Shown piece after piece: positions 1 to 8,878 of a DNA stretch of 64,000 nt; the stretch's first letter is position 1, and each line of letters starts with the position of its first letter. Below the pieces are notes generated by a model, which was given only the letters and a program-made list of their open reading frames with translations, made no database searches and had not been told where the DNA came from. The stretch lies in assembly GCA_938017825.1 (NCBI GenBank), contig CALIJE010000021.1, positions 1-64,000 on the forward strand, in the 5' to 3' direction. Origin of the DNA: an uncultured Flavobacteriaceae bacterium (lineage in GTDB: Bacteria > Bacteroidota > Bacteroidia > Flavobacteriales > Flavobacteriaceae). A program made the position numbers and the translations under genes.

Positions 1-7
1 TAAAATC

Positions 8-31
8 AAGTATCTGAATACGATACTTTTT
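8..31 (+). terminator. weak hairpin with T-run at window start
   Basis: A 7-bp inverted repeat (AAGTATC / GATACTT) with a 7-nt loop is followed by a short T-run. It could be the terminator of a gene lying upstream of the window on the + strand. The stem is short and AT-rich, so support is weak. Confidence 0.25.
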
Positions 32-66
32 GTGCAGTTCATCGATTTTTTAATCGCAAATCAGTC

Positions 67-750
67 CTATTTGGAACCGATTTTCAGCAATAATTCGGGA
101 TCAGGGCAGTTTTTTGTGTAAAAAACCATGTCCCCTACCGCGCAAACCCCCGGATAATCGCCCTTTTTGTCGTTCATATCATGAATAATCTGAAAATGTA
201 GATGTGGCGCATAGTTGACATTTATAGCGGCAGTACCTAAAGTGGCAAGAGTGTCTCCCTGCTTATAATGCTTCCCAACGAATATGTTGTTCAACGATTC
301 TAGACTTAAGTGTCCGTAAAGGGTATGAAAGGCAATATTTTCTATTTCGTGCCTTAATATTATTGTTGGTCCGTAATCCCCAATTGCATCGTTATTTTGA
401 AAGCTATGTACCCATCCATCAATTGGCGCTAGCACTTTTGTCCCCGCTCTGGACCAAAAATCTATCCCCAAATGGATATTTCGAGTCGAATTTCCCGAAA
501 AATTGGCCTTATCTGAATACAGGTTTCTTTGCTCCAAGTACCCACCATAGGCTACTTTGGCAGCGTTTTGTTCTAAGACCCTATCGATATAGCGTTGGCA
601 TTCTTTCGGGTCTGTAATCACAAAATTGTCCAAATCACTATTGTCATGCGATAAATTTATCTCGGTATAGGCATTCAAAGCAATTGCCATGTCTAAAATA
701 GAAATAGCCGATTCTGAAAAAGAGTGCAAAAGTTCGGTGAGCGGTTTCAT
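67..750 (-). CDS. M23 family peptidoglycan endopeptidase-like protein
   Basis: This 227-residue protein has the LytM/M23 zinc metallopeptidase signature: HLGID (H93, D97), YGH (H147) and HLH (H183, H185). Such enzymes usually cut peptide cross-links in peptidoglycan. The first ~80 residues match no domain I recognise, and I see no signal peptide or membrane segment, which is unusual for a cell-wall enzyme. In other bacteria cytoplasmic-looking M23 domains occur next to or fused with aminotransferase-type proteins, so the substrate may not be cell wall. It starts at an ATG and is divergent from the msrA gene. Confidence 0.8.
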   Translation of the reverse strand: MKPLTELLHSFSESAISILDMAIALNAYTEINLSHDNSDLDNFVITDPKECQRYIDRVLEQNAAKVAYGGYLEQRNLYSDKANFSGNSTRNIHLGIDFWSRAGTKVLAPIDGWVHSFQNNDAIGDYGPTIILRHEIENIAFHTLYGHLSLESLNNIFVGKHYKQGDTLATLGTAAINVNYAPHLHFQIIHDMNDKKGDYPGVCAVGDMVFYTKNCPDPELLLKIGSK

Positions 751-867
751 TTCAAATGAAAATAGCGTAGTTTAATCTTAGAAACAAGTTCTGATAGCCT
801 ATCCTATCCACATCATCCAAAATTCATTAACATTTTTTAACCCATTATCCTGTAAGTACTTCGTATA

Positions 868-885
868 TTCAACTACAAAGTTGAA
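868..885 (+). promoter_or_regulatory. inverted repeat just upstream of msrA
   Basis: A perfect inverted repeat (TTCAACT, 4-nt loop, AGTTGAA) ends 11 nt before the msrA start codon. It could be an operator or an RNA hairpin in the leader. The function is inferred from position only. Confidence 0.3.
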
Positions 886-896
886 AAAGGAAAACA

Positions 897-1595
897 ATGC
901 ACTACATTAAAACAATCATATTTGCTTCGCTGGTACTCCTATCGACCAGCTGCCAATCGAGCACCAAGGAAAACAAAAAAGCGGACATAACCGCAGCGGA
1001 AGTCTCTTCAACCGCAGTTCAGCAAACAAAACGTTCTCAAGACCTTAGCACCTATGAAACTGCGTATTTCGCAAGTGGTTGTTTTTGGTGCGTTGAAGCC
1101 ATTTTTGAAAGTGTAAAAGGGGTAAGTGAAGTCATCTCAGGGTATTCAGGTGGCAAAGAGGACAACCCTACTTATGAGCAAATAGGTAGGGGATTGACCA
1201 CGCATGCAGAGGCCGTTGAGGTCTACTATGACCCTAAGATAATTTCATTCACAGCCTTGGTGCAGGTATTCTTTGGGTCTCACGATCCTACAACCTTAAA
1301 CCAGCAAGGACCAGACCGGGGACCGCAGTACCGCTCCATCGCATTTTATAAGAACGAGCAGGAAAAAGAAATTATTGAGGCCTATATTGGGGCGTTGACC
1401 GATCAGAATGTATACGACGGAGATCCGATTACCACTGAGGTCGTTCCCTTCGAAAAGTTTTGGGATGCTGAGGACTATCATCAAGATTACGAGAAGAAAC
1501 ATCCAAACAATTCCTATATCACCAATGTTTCCATTCCGCGATTGAATCGATTTAAAGCGAATTTCAAAGAATACTTAAAGGAAGATGCCCACTAA
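897..1595 (+). CDS. msrA: peptide-methionine (S)-S-oxide reductase, lipoprotein
   Basis: MsrA reduces methionine-S-sulfoxide in proteins. The catalytic GCFWC motif lies at residues 61-65 and the family fold follows to the C-terminus (232 residues in all). The N-terminus is a lipoprotein signal with lipobox LSTSC (acylated C19) and a ~35-residue polar linker. The enzyme therefore probably works in the envelope, repairing oxidised exported proteins, unlike the cytoplasmic E. coli MsrA. It is a single gene, divergent from the M23 peptidase, with no msrB domain fused or adjacent. A perfect inverted repeat sits directly upstream. Confidence 0.95.
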   Translation: MHYIKTIIFASLVLLSTSCQSSTKENKKADITAAEVSSTAVQQTKRSQDLSTYETAYFASGCFWCVEAIFESVKGVSEVISGYSGGKEDNPTYEQIGRGLTTHAEAVEVYYDPKIISFTALVQVFFGSHDPTTLNQQGPDRGPQYRSIAFYKNEQEKEIIEAYIGALTDQNVYDGDPITTEVVPFEKFWDAEDYHQDYEKKHPNNSYITNVSIPRLNRFKANFKEYLKEDAH

Positions 1596-1628
1596 GGCCA
1601 ATTATTTGTTTGGGACACTAGGAAAGAT

Positions 1629-3125
1629 TTAATCTAAAACGACTTCACTGTACTTCGAGTTGATAATAATGCCCTTATTGCTATTTCTGTTTTTATAATA
1701 ACCCCTGTGAATCATGGTATTTCCGTTTTTGGTACGTTCAATTTGCACTGTCGCAGGTAGTGTCAATTTTGAGGCAGTACCATTTACGTAAAGGGTAAAG
1801 GCGGTATTCGGCATGTCACATTCAAGCTCTGCATTCTGAAGTGATACATCTAAATCTGTAAAATTATTCGACACCGATAGAATTTTCAAAGGCCCAAAAT
1901 CATTTTTAATTATGGCTTTGTCATGCAACCGGTCGATCGTAACCTCCGAAGAGGTGGCCGATAAACGAAGATCAAAGACCTCTTGCAAATTTACGGCATC
2001 GGAATACTCGGTCTGCAATTGACCGAGATTCCATTTCTCAACAAAAATTGGTGAGTAAGAGGCGCGCACAGTGGTAGCCGCTCCATCAATCTCATATGCA
2101 AGCAGGTTGGAGTAACTTAAATTTGCATCGATGTTCAACGTATTGGCAGCCAGTTTTACCTCTCCATGGCGCACGTTCATTTTTATCTTATTGCCCTTTG
2201 GCATTCTAATTTTGATCGACTTTTTCACCTTGTAATTCCTATTTTTTCCATCGGAAGAGAAATAAAAACTATTGGGCTCTTTATAGTTTATAGAATCACC
2301 TGAAAAAGAAAACCTTCCAGTAGAATCGATAATATGAACGCCACTTGGGAATCGGCTTACTCGGCGTTTGGCTGCATTGGCCCTCCGCTTTTGAATTGTA
2401 TGCATCCGTTCTGCACGCTCCTCAGCTCTTTTATTCATTTTTTCTGAACGTTCTTCTACCCTTTTTTCAATTAGTTTTGCGCGTTTCTCACCACTTTTAC
2501 GCTGCTTTTCTTCAAGCTTTTGCTGCCAAGCCTTCATTTTTTCCTGGTACTCCTTTCCAAAACCATCCTTAAATTCTGATTGCCATTTTTTAAGGTATTC
2601 CTCTCCATCCTTTTCAAAAGCATCATAGTCAAAATTAATGGGAGGTACCGGTGGCATAGGAGGCATAGCTTCCATAAGATCAAAAGCCAAGAATAATGAA
2701 TCTCCTGTAAAATTGTTCATACTATCACTGATGATATCATTTATTTCAAAGCCGAATCCGTTATCAAAGTGCAAGGGACTATTGCCACCTACAGTATGCC
2801 TAAATAACCATGTATTTTCACCTCCTGTTTTGACCGACACCTTTTTGCTATTCCCTATAATTTCAATCGTACCATTTTCAAAGTATTTCTTGGCCTCTTC
2901 ACTAGTGGCCCCTTCGATTTCAATGGTTGCCTCAATTTCTATTTGATTACTGTTCCAGGTTGTGAATTCAATATCCGTATTATTGGTATCAATGTCCAAG
3001 ACCGTTTCTGGGGTAACATTAAAAACCTCTTTATACGTTTTCGTTTCTTTTTTTTGCCCATAGGCTGCTGTGCCGATGACACACAGCAGCAAGAATAGGC
3101 GTTTAAATAATCTCGACTTGTTCAT
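1629..3125 (-). CDS. secreted protein of the ECF sigma operon, DUF4097-like with charged insert
   Basis: This 498-residue protein has a signal peptide (cleavage near AYG-Q24). Residues ~40-110 and ~290-498 look like the repeated short beta-strands of DUF4097-like adhesin/beta-helix proteins. Between them lie a proline-rich stretch (PMPPVPP, ~154-162) and a highly charged Lys/Glu/Arg segment (~175-256) that reads as a long helix or coiled coil. It is the last gene of a sigma / anti-sigma / effector operon, and its start overlaps the anti-sigma-like gene by 23 nt. The product is probably periplasmic or surface-located. Function is unknown; the operon suggests a role in sensing or responding to envelope state. 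Confidence 0.6.
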   Translation of the reverse strand: MNKSRLFKRLFLLLCVIGTAAYGQKKETKTYKEVFNVTPETVLDIDTNNTDIEFTTWNSNQIEIEATIEIEGATSEEAKKYFENGTIEIIGNSKKVSVKTGGENTWLFRHTVGGNSPLHFDNGFGFEINDIISDSMNNFTGDSLFLAFDLMEAMPPMPPVPPINFDYDAFEKDGEEYLKKWQSEFKDGFGKEYQEKMKAWQQKLEEKQRKSGEKRAKLIEKRVEERSEKMNKRAEERAERMHTIQKRRANAAKRRVSRFPSGVHIIDSTGRFSFSGDSINYKEPNSFYFSSDGKNRNYKVKKSIKIRMPKGNKIKMNVRHGEVKLAANTLNIDANLSYSNLLAYEIDGAATTVRASYSPIFVEKWNLGQLQTEYSDAVNLQEVFDLRLSATSSEVTIDRLHDKAIIKNDFGPLKILSVSNNFTDLDVSLQNAELECDMPNTAFTLYVNGTASKLTLPATVQIERTKNGNTMIHRGYYKNRNSNKGIIINSKYSEVVLD

Positions 3126-3684
3126 TTTTTGATGATTTTAATTCGTTCAACTTCGTTTTAAGTTTTTGTAATAATTGTAAGCGCAATTGTAAGTTCTTAA
3201 TCAATGCAGTTATGGTTTGGTCGTTGGGACCCAACGTATTCAATTCTGTATTTAGTGATTCATATTCTGAATTGAGTTTTGCCAATTGCGTCATAAAACT
3301 ATTCGTCATTTCTTTATTCTCTTGGGAAACCTCCAATTCTGATAGTGCGAGATTGATATTCGCCACGTAATAGGTCTCTACTTTTTTCAAATCAGGGGAA
3401 AGATCGCCCAAGGAAATCTTGGTTTCCTTGACATTTTCATGACCAGCAACCTGGTCTGATGACAAATCGGTTTTGGCAATCCGATTCGAATAAAACCAAC
3501 CTGCCGCTACTAAAAGTGCCAGCGAAGCCGCTATTTTGAGCCATGGAATGCCTGTCCTCTTCTTTACAGGAAGTTCAGTATCTAACAGTTCCATAAAACC
3601 ATCATGATGCCCTTCTGGCATTTTATACCTTTCTTCGGCGGTCTCCCTATCTTTTTTGAACAGTTCTCTAAGATCCTGTGCCAT
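3103..3684 (-). CDS. anti-sigma-factor-like single-pass membrane protein
   Basis: This 193-residue protein has a cytoplasmic N-terminal ~46 residues, one membrane helix (~48-66) and a periplasmic, mostly helical C-terminal half rich in Leu/Lys/Glu/Asn. It overlaps the end of the ECF sigma gene by 17 nt and the start of the secreted-protein gene by 23 nt, so the three are very likely translated together. The layout and topology fit an anti-sigma factor. I do not see the zinc-binding HxxxCxxC signature of ZAS-type anti-sigma domains, so the assignment rests on topology and context. Confidence 0.6.
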   Translation of the reverse strand: MAQDLRELFKKDRETAEERYKMPEGHHDGFMELLDTELPVKKRTGIPWLKIAASLALLVAAGWFYSNRIAKTDLSSDQVAGHENVKETKISLGDLSPDLKKVETYYVANINLALSELEVSQENKEMTNSFMTQLAKLNSEYESLNTELNTLGPNDQTITALIKNLQLRLQLLQKLKTKLNELKSSKNEQVEII

Positions 3685-4210
3685 AAGTTCTATTATTTAA
3701 TATTTCTTTAAGTTGTCCTTTTCCCCTTAATAATCGGGTACGACAGGCTGTATTACTGATTCCCAATATTTCCGATATTTCTTCGTGATCATAACCTTCC
3801 ATTAAAAACAATTGCAATACCAGACGATACTTTTCTCCCAATTGCTCCATTGCGTTCTTTACCTCATTTAACGAAATTCCATCCGCTACAGACCAATCTT
3901 CATCCTCAGCAACCTCTAAATAAGATTCATTTAGGGCAACTGTATGCTCTCTTTTTGCCCTTAAGAAGTCTAAACTTCGATTCACAACGATTTTTTTCAA
4001 CCATGCTCCAAAGGTGACTTGTCCTTTATATTGCTCTAATTTTTGAAAGGCTTTTATGAATGCTTCCTGCATTATGTCTTTCGCATCATCTTCATTTTTC
4101 ACAAATCGCATTGCAACGCAAAACATACCATGGCAGTATTGCTCATAAAGCTTCATCTGCGCATTGCGATCGTTCTCCCTACATTTGGCTACCAAATCTA
4201 TCTGAAACAT
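3668..4210 (-). CDS. ECF-type RNA polymerase sigma factor
   Basis: This 180-residue sigma-70-family protein has region 2 at ~12-85 (including DDAKDIMQEAFIKAF, the core-binding/-10 region) and a region 4 helix-turn-helix at ~120-170 (YDHEEISEILGIS, then the recognition helix). It lacks regions 1 and 3, as ECF sigmas do. It heads a three-gene operon with a membrane anti-sigma-like protein and a secreted protein. A perfect 8-1-8 palindrome lies 13 nt upstream of the start codon and could be part of its control. It is divergent from the aldose epimerase. Confidence 0.9.
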   Translation of the reverse strand: MFQIDLVAKCRENDRNAQMKLYEQYCHGMFCVAMRFVKNEDDAKDIMQEAFIKAFQKLEQYKGQVTFGAWLKKIVVNRSLDFLRAKREHTVALNESYLEVAEDEDWSVADGISLNEVKNAMEQLGEKYRLVLQLFLMEGYDHEEISEILGISNTACRTRLLRGKGQLKEILNNRTYGTGS

Positions 4211-4223
4211 TGGCTGGCGTCGA

Positions 4224-4240
4224 TTCCCGAAATTCGGGAA
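4224..4240. promoter_or_regulatory. perfect palindrome between sigma operon and galM
   Basis: TTCCCGAA-A-TTCGGGAA is a perfect inverted repeat with a 1-nt centre, 13 nt upstream of the ECF sigma start codon and within the divergent intergenic region. It is a candidate operator or RNA hairpin. An 11-base piece of it (TTCCCGAAATT) recurs at 18264-18274, just ahead of a T9SS cargo gene. Confidence 0.4.
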
Positions 4241-4344
4241 AGTTTAAGTTGTTATAATTGTGCTGCCCTAAGGACGATAAAAAAAATCGGATGTGGCAAA
4301 AAACGATTAATTTTACATCCAAATTGCAAAAAAAATAGATTCTG

Positions 4345-5250
4345 TTGAAACAGCTTACCATCAGTACGCCCCATTTATCATTGATCGTACTCAACTATGG
4401 GGCGATTATTCAAAAGCTTTTGGTCAAAGATGCCAACGGAAATTCGGTAAATGTTGTCATGGGCCATGACCTAGCATTGGATTATCTGGACGATAAGTAC
4501 TTTCTAGGTGCGGTTATAGGGCGGCATGCCGGGCGAATTACGAATGGAAGTTTTGAGCTCGATAGGGAAACCTACCATTTACACCAGGAAAACGGCGTGC
4601 ATCTGCATGGAGGAAAAGAAGGTTTTAGCAAGAAATATTGGAAATTCGAAGATGTGCACTACGGTAACGAACCGTACATTAAACTCTCATATACCAGTAA
4701 GCATTTAGAAGAGGGATATCCTGGAAATTTAACGGTATCGGTGACCTATCGCTTGCGACACAACCAACTGCATATTGAATATGAGGCGGTGACCGATCGC
4801 ACCACTGTAGTCAATCTCACGAACCATTCCTATTTTCGACTCGATGATGCCCCGAATCTCAAGCGACATAAACTTCAGCTTAACTGCGCTAAATATGTTG
4901 AGACAAATGAGAAGTTGCTACCTACCGGCAAATTAGTTTCTGTCAAGAAAACCGATAAGGACTTTCGGAAAGGGAACTACTTGGGCAATGTGCATTTAGA
5001 CACACCTTTCGTTATTGATAGCGGTACACGAATAGCCGCCCGTATGAGTTCTCGTTTATTGGGAATTAGTATGGAAGTACTTACCGACCAGCCAGTTCTT
5101 GTTGTCTACACACCAACCAAAATGCCGGCTATCACTTTCGAGGCACAGAATTTTCCGGATGCCCCGAACCAATCTGGTTTTCCTAGTGGTATTTTAAGAC
5201 CGAATGAAATATACAAGCAAGCAACCCAATACCGGTTCGATACGCTTTAG
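4345..5250 (+). CDS. galM: aldose 1-epimerase
   Basis: This 301-residue protein of the galactose mutarotase family interconverts alpha and beta anomers of hexoses. Visible family features include GRHAGRI (~56-62), NGVHLHGG, LTNHSYFRL (general acid His) and the C-terminal FEAQNFPDAPNQ stretch with the catalytic Glu. The start is a TTG: an in-frame stop lies 9 nt upstream (TAG at 4336) and the first ATG is only at codon 39, after conserved sequence. The length fits the family. It is a single gene with no galactose-pathway neighbours. Confidence 0.9.
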   Translation: MKQLTISTPHLSLIVLNYGAIIQKLLVKDANGNSVNVVMGHDLALDYLDDKYFLGAVIGRHAGRITNGSFELDRETYHLHQENGVHLHGGKEGFSKKYWKFEDVHYGNEPYIKLSYTSKHLEEGYPGNLTVSVTYRLRHNQLHIEYEAVTDRTTVVNLTNHSYFRLDDAPNLKRHKLQLNCAKYVETNEKLLPTGKLVSVKKTDKDFRKGNYLGNVHLDTPFVIDSGTRIAARMSSRLLGISMEVLTDQPVLVVYTPTKMPAITFEAQNFPDAPNQSGFPSGILRPNEIYKQATQYRFDTL

Positions 5251-5338
5251 GCACATTAGAACATTCAATTCAAAGCGATTTTAGTACTTTTAAGAACGTA
5301 AATCCATAATAGTTCGTTCATCTCATAAATCACTTCAT

Positions 5339-5899
5339 ATGAAATTTTTAAAAAGACTTTTGCTCATTCTGGTAGTACTTGGCCTTTTGGGGTATTTTGT
5401 AGGCGTGCCCTATATGCAAAAACAAACGAAAAAGCATAGCCCTGAACGCACCTCGACCTATACTGAAAAAGGAATGGATCTATCGGTCAACTATTCGAGT
5501 CCGTCGAAAAAAGACCGGGTCATTTTTGGAGAATTGGTTCCTTATGATGCCGTGTGGCGCACGGGTGCAAATGAGCCAACTACTTTTACGACAAAAACCG
5601 ACGTGACTATAAATGGGAAAAACCTTTCGGCAGGCACCTATTCTATCTGGACCATACCTAAGCCCGAAGAATGGGCGGTTATGTTCAATGACCAAGTTCC
5701 TGATTGGGGCGTTACGATTTTAAGTGGTGGGGCAGATACTACCCGTGATGCCTCGCATGACGTTGTCTCCATTAATGTGCCAGTGCAATCGGAAGCCAAC
5801 GAAATTGAAAAATTCACAATTGACTTCGAGGAGAACAACGGCACCCAAATGTGCCTTTCATGGGACAAAACCAAGGTTTGTGTACCTATTAACAAATAA
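5339..5899 (+). CDS. DUF2911 domain protein, membrane-anchored
   Basis: This 186-residue protein has an uncleaved-looking N-terminal membrane helix or signal (residues ~4-24, Leu/Val-rich). It then has a DUF2911 domain recognisable by VIFGELVPYDAVWRTGANEPT and the following AGTYSIWTIP segment. DUF2911 proteins are common in Bacteroidota and are exported; no reaction is established. It ends 2 nt before the MeaB start, so the two are probably co-transcribed, without an obvious functional link. Confidence 0.8.
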   Translation: MKFLKRLLLILVVLGLLGYFVGVPYMQKQTKKHSPERTSTYTEKGMDLSVNYSSPSKKDRVIFGELVPYDAVWRTGANEPTTFTTKTDVTINGKNLSAGTYSIWTIPKPEEWAVMFNDQVPDWGVTILSGGADTTRDASHDVVSINVPVQSEANEIEKFTIDFEENNGTQMCLSWDKTKVCVPINK

Positions 5900-5901
5900 G
5901 G

Positions 5902-6945
5902 TTGACAGTACCAAAAAATACCAACAATAAAGAAGGCGAAAATTTGCCTTACAAAAGAAAGGTGCTGCCCAATGTATCGCAATTGGCGCAAGCGGTTCTC
6001 AATGGGGAAAAGGCCTCTTTGGCCCGTGCGATTACCCTAGTAGAAAGTGCCAAACCAGATCACTGGGAATCCGCCAACTCCCTGATTGAAAAATGTCTGG
6101 TAAAGCAGACCAATTCGATCCGTGTCGGTATCACCGGTGTTCCGGGTGTTGGCAAAAGTACGTTTATCGAAACCTTGGGGAAAAATCTCACCGCTGAGGG
6201 CAAGAAAGTTGCTGTATTGGCAGTTGACCCGACAAGTAGTAAAAACAAAGGAAGCATCTTAGGCGATAAAACGCGCATGGCCGAACTTGCCGTAGATCCC
6301 AATGCTTTTATCCGCCCGTCCCCTTCAGGAAGTTCGTTAGGCGGCGTGGCAAGAAAAACAAGGGAAACAATTATTCTATGTGAAGCTGCCGGCTACGACA
6401 TTATACTTGTAGAGACCGTTGGCGTAGGACAAAGTGAGACTGCTGTAAGCAGTATGGTAGATTTCTTTTTATTACTGAAATTAGCCGGAGCTGGGGACGA
6501 ATTACAGGGAATCAAAAGAGGAATAATAGAAATGGCAGATGCAATTGTTATCAACAAGGCAGACGGGAACAATGTAAAGCGAACCAAAAGTGCCGAAGTC
6601 GAATTTAAACGTGCTTTGCAATTGTATCCTCCAAAAGATAACGGCTGGGTACCTATAGTACATTCCTGTTCAGCTTTGCACAATTCAGGAATTCGGGAAA
6701 CCTGGGATGTGATAAACGAATTCGTAAAGCGTACGAAAACGAATGGAAACTTTCTAAAAAATCGTGCGCTTCAAAATGAGCATTGGCTCTTACAAACCAT
6801 AGAAGACCATATTAAAACAAGGTTTTATGGGGATACCACTATACAAACAAAATTGGCCGAATTAAAGGGTCAAGTAACTCAAAATAAAATCTCACCCTTT
6901 AGGGCCGCGGAATTATTACTAGAACTACAACGAAATAAAGTTTAG
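5902..6945 (+). CDS. meaB: MeaB/ArgK-type G3E GTPase for methylmalonyl-CoA mutase
   Basis: This 347-residue GTPase acts as a chaperone that loads and protects the B12-dependent methylmalonyl-CoA mutase. The P-loop GVPGVGKS lies near residues 78-85, followed by the AVDPTSS and ETVGVGQSE switch motifs and the base-specificity NKAD motif. The start is a TTG directly after the preceding stop. A second in-frame TTG about 14 codons later is possible, and no ATG precedes conserved sequence. The mutase genes are not in this window. Confidence 0.92.
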   Translation: MTVPKNTNNKEGENLPYKRKVLPNVSQLAQAVLNGEKASLARAITLVESAKPDHWESANSLIEKCLVKQTNSIRVGITGVPGVGKSTFIETLGKNLTAEGKKVAVLAVDPTSSKNKGSILGDKTRMAELAVDPNAFIRPSPSGSSLGGVARKTRETIILCEAAGYDIILVETVGVGQSETAVSSMVDFFLLLKLAGAGDELQGIKRGIIEMADAIVINKADGNNVKRTKSAEVEFKRALQLYPPKDNGWVPIVHSCSALHNSGIRETWDVINEFVKRTKTNGNFLKNRALQNEHWLLQTIEDHIKTRFYGDTTIQTKLAELKGQVTQNKISPFRAAELLLELQRNKV

Positions 6946-6972
6946 TCCATCCGTTCAAAAAACATAACTTTG
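6941..6972 (+). promoter_or_regulatory. putative promoter of the GT2 gene
   Basis: TAACTTTG (6965-6972) matches the Bacteroidota -7 consensus TAnnTTTG. A TTTA (6941-6944) sits 20 nt upstream as a possible -33 box. The GT2 start codon follows 46 nt later. Confidence 0.4.
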
Positions 6973-7018
6973 TACAAAGGGATACCCAATACCAAATGCC
7001 CCTTGTAACTACCCATCT

Positions 7019-7978
7019 ATGACTGCTGTTACCCATGCCCCTCTTTCAATTGTGGTTCCCCTCTATAACGAGGAAGACAACGTGGCACTGCTGACCCAGA
7101 AAATTCACGAGAGTTTGGTTGGTTACAACTATGAAATCATATATATCGATGATTTTTCAAAGGACAGAACACGCAAGACGGTCAAAGATCTGCGCGATGA
7201 AAAAGTGCACCTTATAGAACTCAAGAAAAATTATGGCCAAAGTCTAGCACTTGCTGCCGGTATTGATTATGCCAAAGGCGATTTCATAATAACGATGGAT
7301 GGGGATTTGCAAAATGACCCTAGCGATATTCCCAAAATGTTGAAGTACGCAGTTGAAGATGATTACGATGTCGTTACGGGTATTCGGCAAAAACGCAAGG
7401 ATTCACTCGTCAAGAAGATCCCTTCTAAAATCGCGAATTTCTTGGTTCGTAGGGTAACGCAATTAGACATCAAGGACAATGGTTGTGCGCTAAAGGTATT
7501 TACCAAAGACATTGCAAAAGATCTGAATCTTTATGGAGAGATGCATCGCTTCATAAATTTGCTGGCGCATTTAGAAGGTGCCCAGATCAAACAGGTTCCG
7601 GTAAAACATCATGCGCGTCATGCAGGGGTTTCTAAGTACGGACTCGAACGTGTTTTCAAAGTAGTCGCCGATATGATGCTGTTACTCTTTATTCGCAAGT
7701 ATTTTCAGAGACCGATTCACCTTTTCGGAATTTTTGGATTCTTGTTGATACTTGTAGGCATCATTATCAATATGTACCTTTTATTTGTTAAGTTTTATTT
7801 AGGCGAGGATATCGGAACACGACCACTATTGATATTTGGACTGATGTTCATATTGGCGGGAATTCAACTCTTTACCATTGGTATTGTTATGGAATTGCTT
7901 ATTCGTACGTATTACGAATCACAAAGCAAGCGACCGTACCGGATCAAAAAAGTTACCGTAGGTGGGCAAGTATCATAA
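7019..7978 (+). CDS. family 2 glycosyltransferase, polyprenyl-phosphate sugar synthase type
   Basis: This 319-residue protein has an N-terminal GT-A domain. IVVPLYNEEDNV begins near residue 11, and the DGDLQNDP stretch carries the nucleotide-sugar/metal-binding Asp residues near 95-100. Two membrane helices follow at about 236-262 and 270-296. The layout matches DPM1/ArnC/GtrB-type enzymes, which transfer a sugar from a nucleotide donor to undecaprenyl or other polyprenyl phosphate at the cytoplasmic membrane. It overlaps the next gene by 17 nt. The convergent GT39 gene would be a logical user of its lipid-linked product; this link is inferred. Confidence 0.88.
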   Translation: MTAVTHAPLSIVVPLYNEEDNVALLTQKIHESLVGYNYEIIYIDDFSKDRTRKTVKDLRDEKVHLIELKKNYGQSLALAAGIDYAKGDFIITMDGDLQNDPSDIPKMLKYAVEDDYDVVTGIRQKRKDSLVKKIPSKIANFLVRRVTQLDIKDNGCALKVFTKDIAKDLNLYGEMHRFINLLAHLEGAQIKQVPVKHHARHAGVSKYGLERVFKVVADMMLLLFIRKYFQRPIHLFGIFGFLLILVGIIINMYLLFVKFYLGEDIGTRPLLIFGLMFILAGIQLFTIGIVMELLIRTYYESQSKRPYRIKKVTVGGQVS

Positions 7979-8837
7979 ACATGCCATTACGGCCTTGAAA
8001 ATCCTAATTAGTGCCGCCCTAATCTATTTCATCTTCACCAAACTTGATATCGAAGAGGTTACGACTATTCTAAAAAAGACGAAACCACTTTACATTTTAC
8101 TTGGGGCGCTATTCTTGATTATGTCTAAGGTATTTGCCTCATATCGACTCAACCTCTATTTTCATGAATTGGGTGTGCGTTTGACACAAAAAAGCAATTT
8201 GAAATTGTATTGGTTAGGAATGTTCTACAATCTCTTTCTTCCCGGAGGAATTGGTGGCGATGCCTATAAAGGATATATCATTAAGAAAAAATTTCCGGTA
8301 CAAACCAATAGTGTCATATCTGCATTGATCTTGGATCGCCTTAGCGGATTGCTTCTCATTTTTCTTTACAGCTGTACGTTCGCATTTTTCTTGGAAAGTG
8401 ACTATATACGACCTTACCGAATAGCAATTTTGTTCGTTGCCATAGCGTCGGTATTCGTTTTTTGGGGATTGAACAAAAAATTAAAGCCTTCCCTTTTGCC
8501 CGTTTTCTGGAAAGCCTTTGCCTATTCTTCCCTGGTACAATTGTTCCAATTGATATGCATACTATTGATTTTAAAGGCACTGTCGATCACCATGCAAACC
8601 GTAGCATATTTATTCACCTTCATGATTTCCTCTATTGTTTCTGTTCTTCCTATGACCATAGGGGGCATCGGCAGTAGAGAGATTACTTTTCTTTATGGCG
8701 CCAAGTTCTTGGGATTGGAAGAACCTACTGCGGTGGGCATCAGTATGGTGTTTTTTATTTTGAGCGCGATTATTTCGTTATTCGGTATGGTGTACCATAT
8801 TAGAAAGCCTAACCTGAGCACCGTGAACGGAGCATAG
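7962..8837 (+). CDS. flippase-like membrane protein (UPF0104/LPG synthase TM family)
   Basis: This 291-residue integral membrane protein has about seven or eight hydrophobic helices and the family signature YNLFLPGGIGGDAYKGY (~85-101), plus PMTIGGIGSREI near residue 230. Relatives include the membrane domain of lysylphosphatidylglycerol synthase (MprF) and AglD-like proteins found with glycosyltransferases. The start is a GTG inside the end of the GT2 gene, so translation is probably coupled. It may move or modify a lipid-linked substrate made by the GT2 enzyme. The exact role is unknown. Confidence 0.82.
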   Translation: MGKYHKHAITALKILISAALIYFIFTKLDIEEVTTILKKTKPLYILLGALFLIMSKVFASYRLNLYFHELGVRLTQKSNLKLYWLGMFYNLFLPGGIGGDAYKGYIIKKKFPVQTNSVISALILDRLSGLLLIFLYSCTFAFFLESDYIRPYRIAILFVAIASVFVFWGLNKKLKPSLLPVFWKAFAYSSLVQLFQLICILLILKALSITMQTVAYLFTFMISSIVSVLPMTIGGIGSREITFLYGAKFLGLEEPTAVGISMVFFILSAIISLFGMVYHIRKPNLSTVNGA

Positions 8838-8878
8838 GCTGAACCTTCGTAGAGCAACAATAAATTTGTGGTCGTTTC

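Noticed and set aside
6680-6710. Partial copy of the sigma-operon palindrome (AATTCGGGAA) inside meaB
   Set aside because: Half-site only and inside coding sequence; taken as chance.
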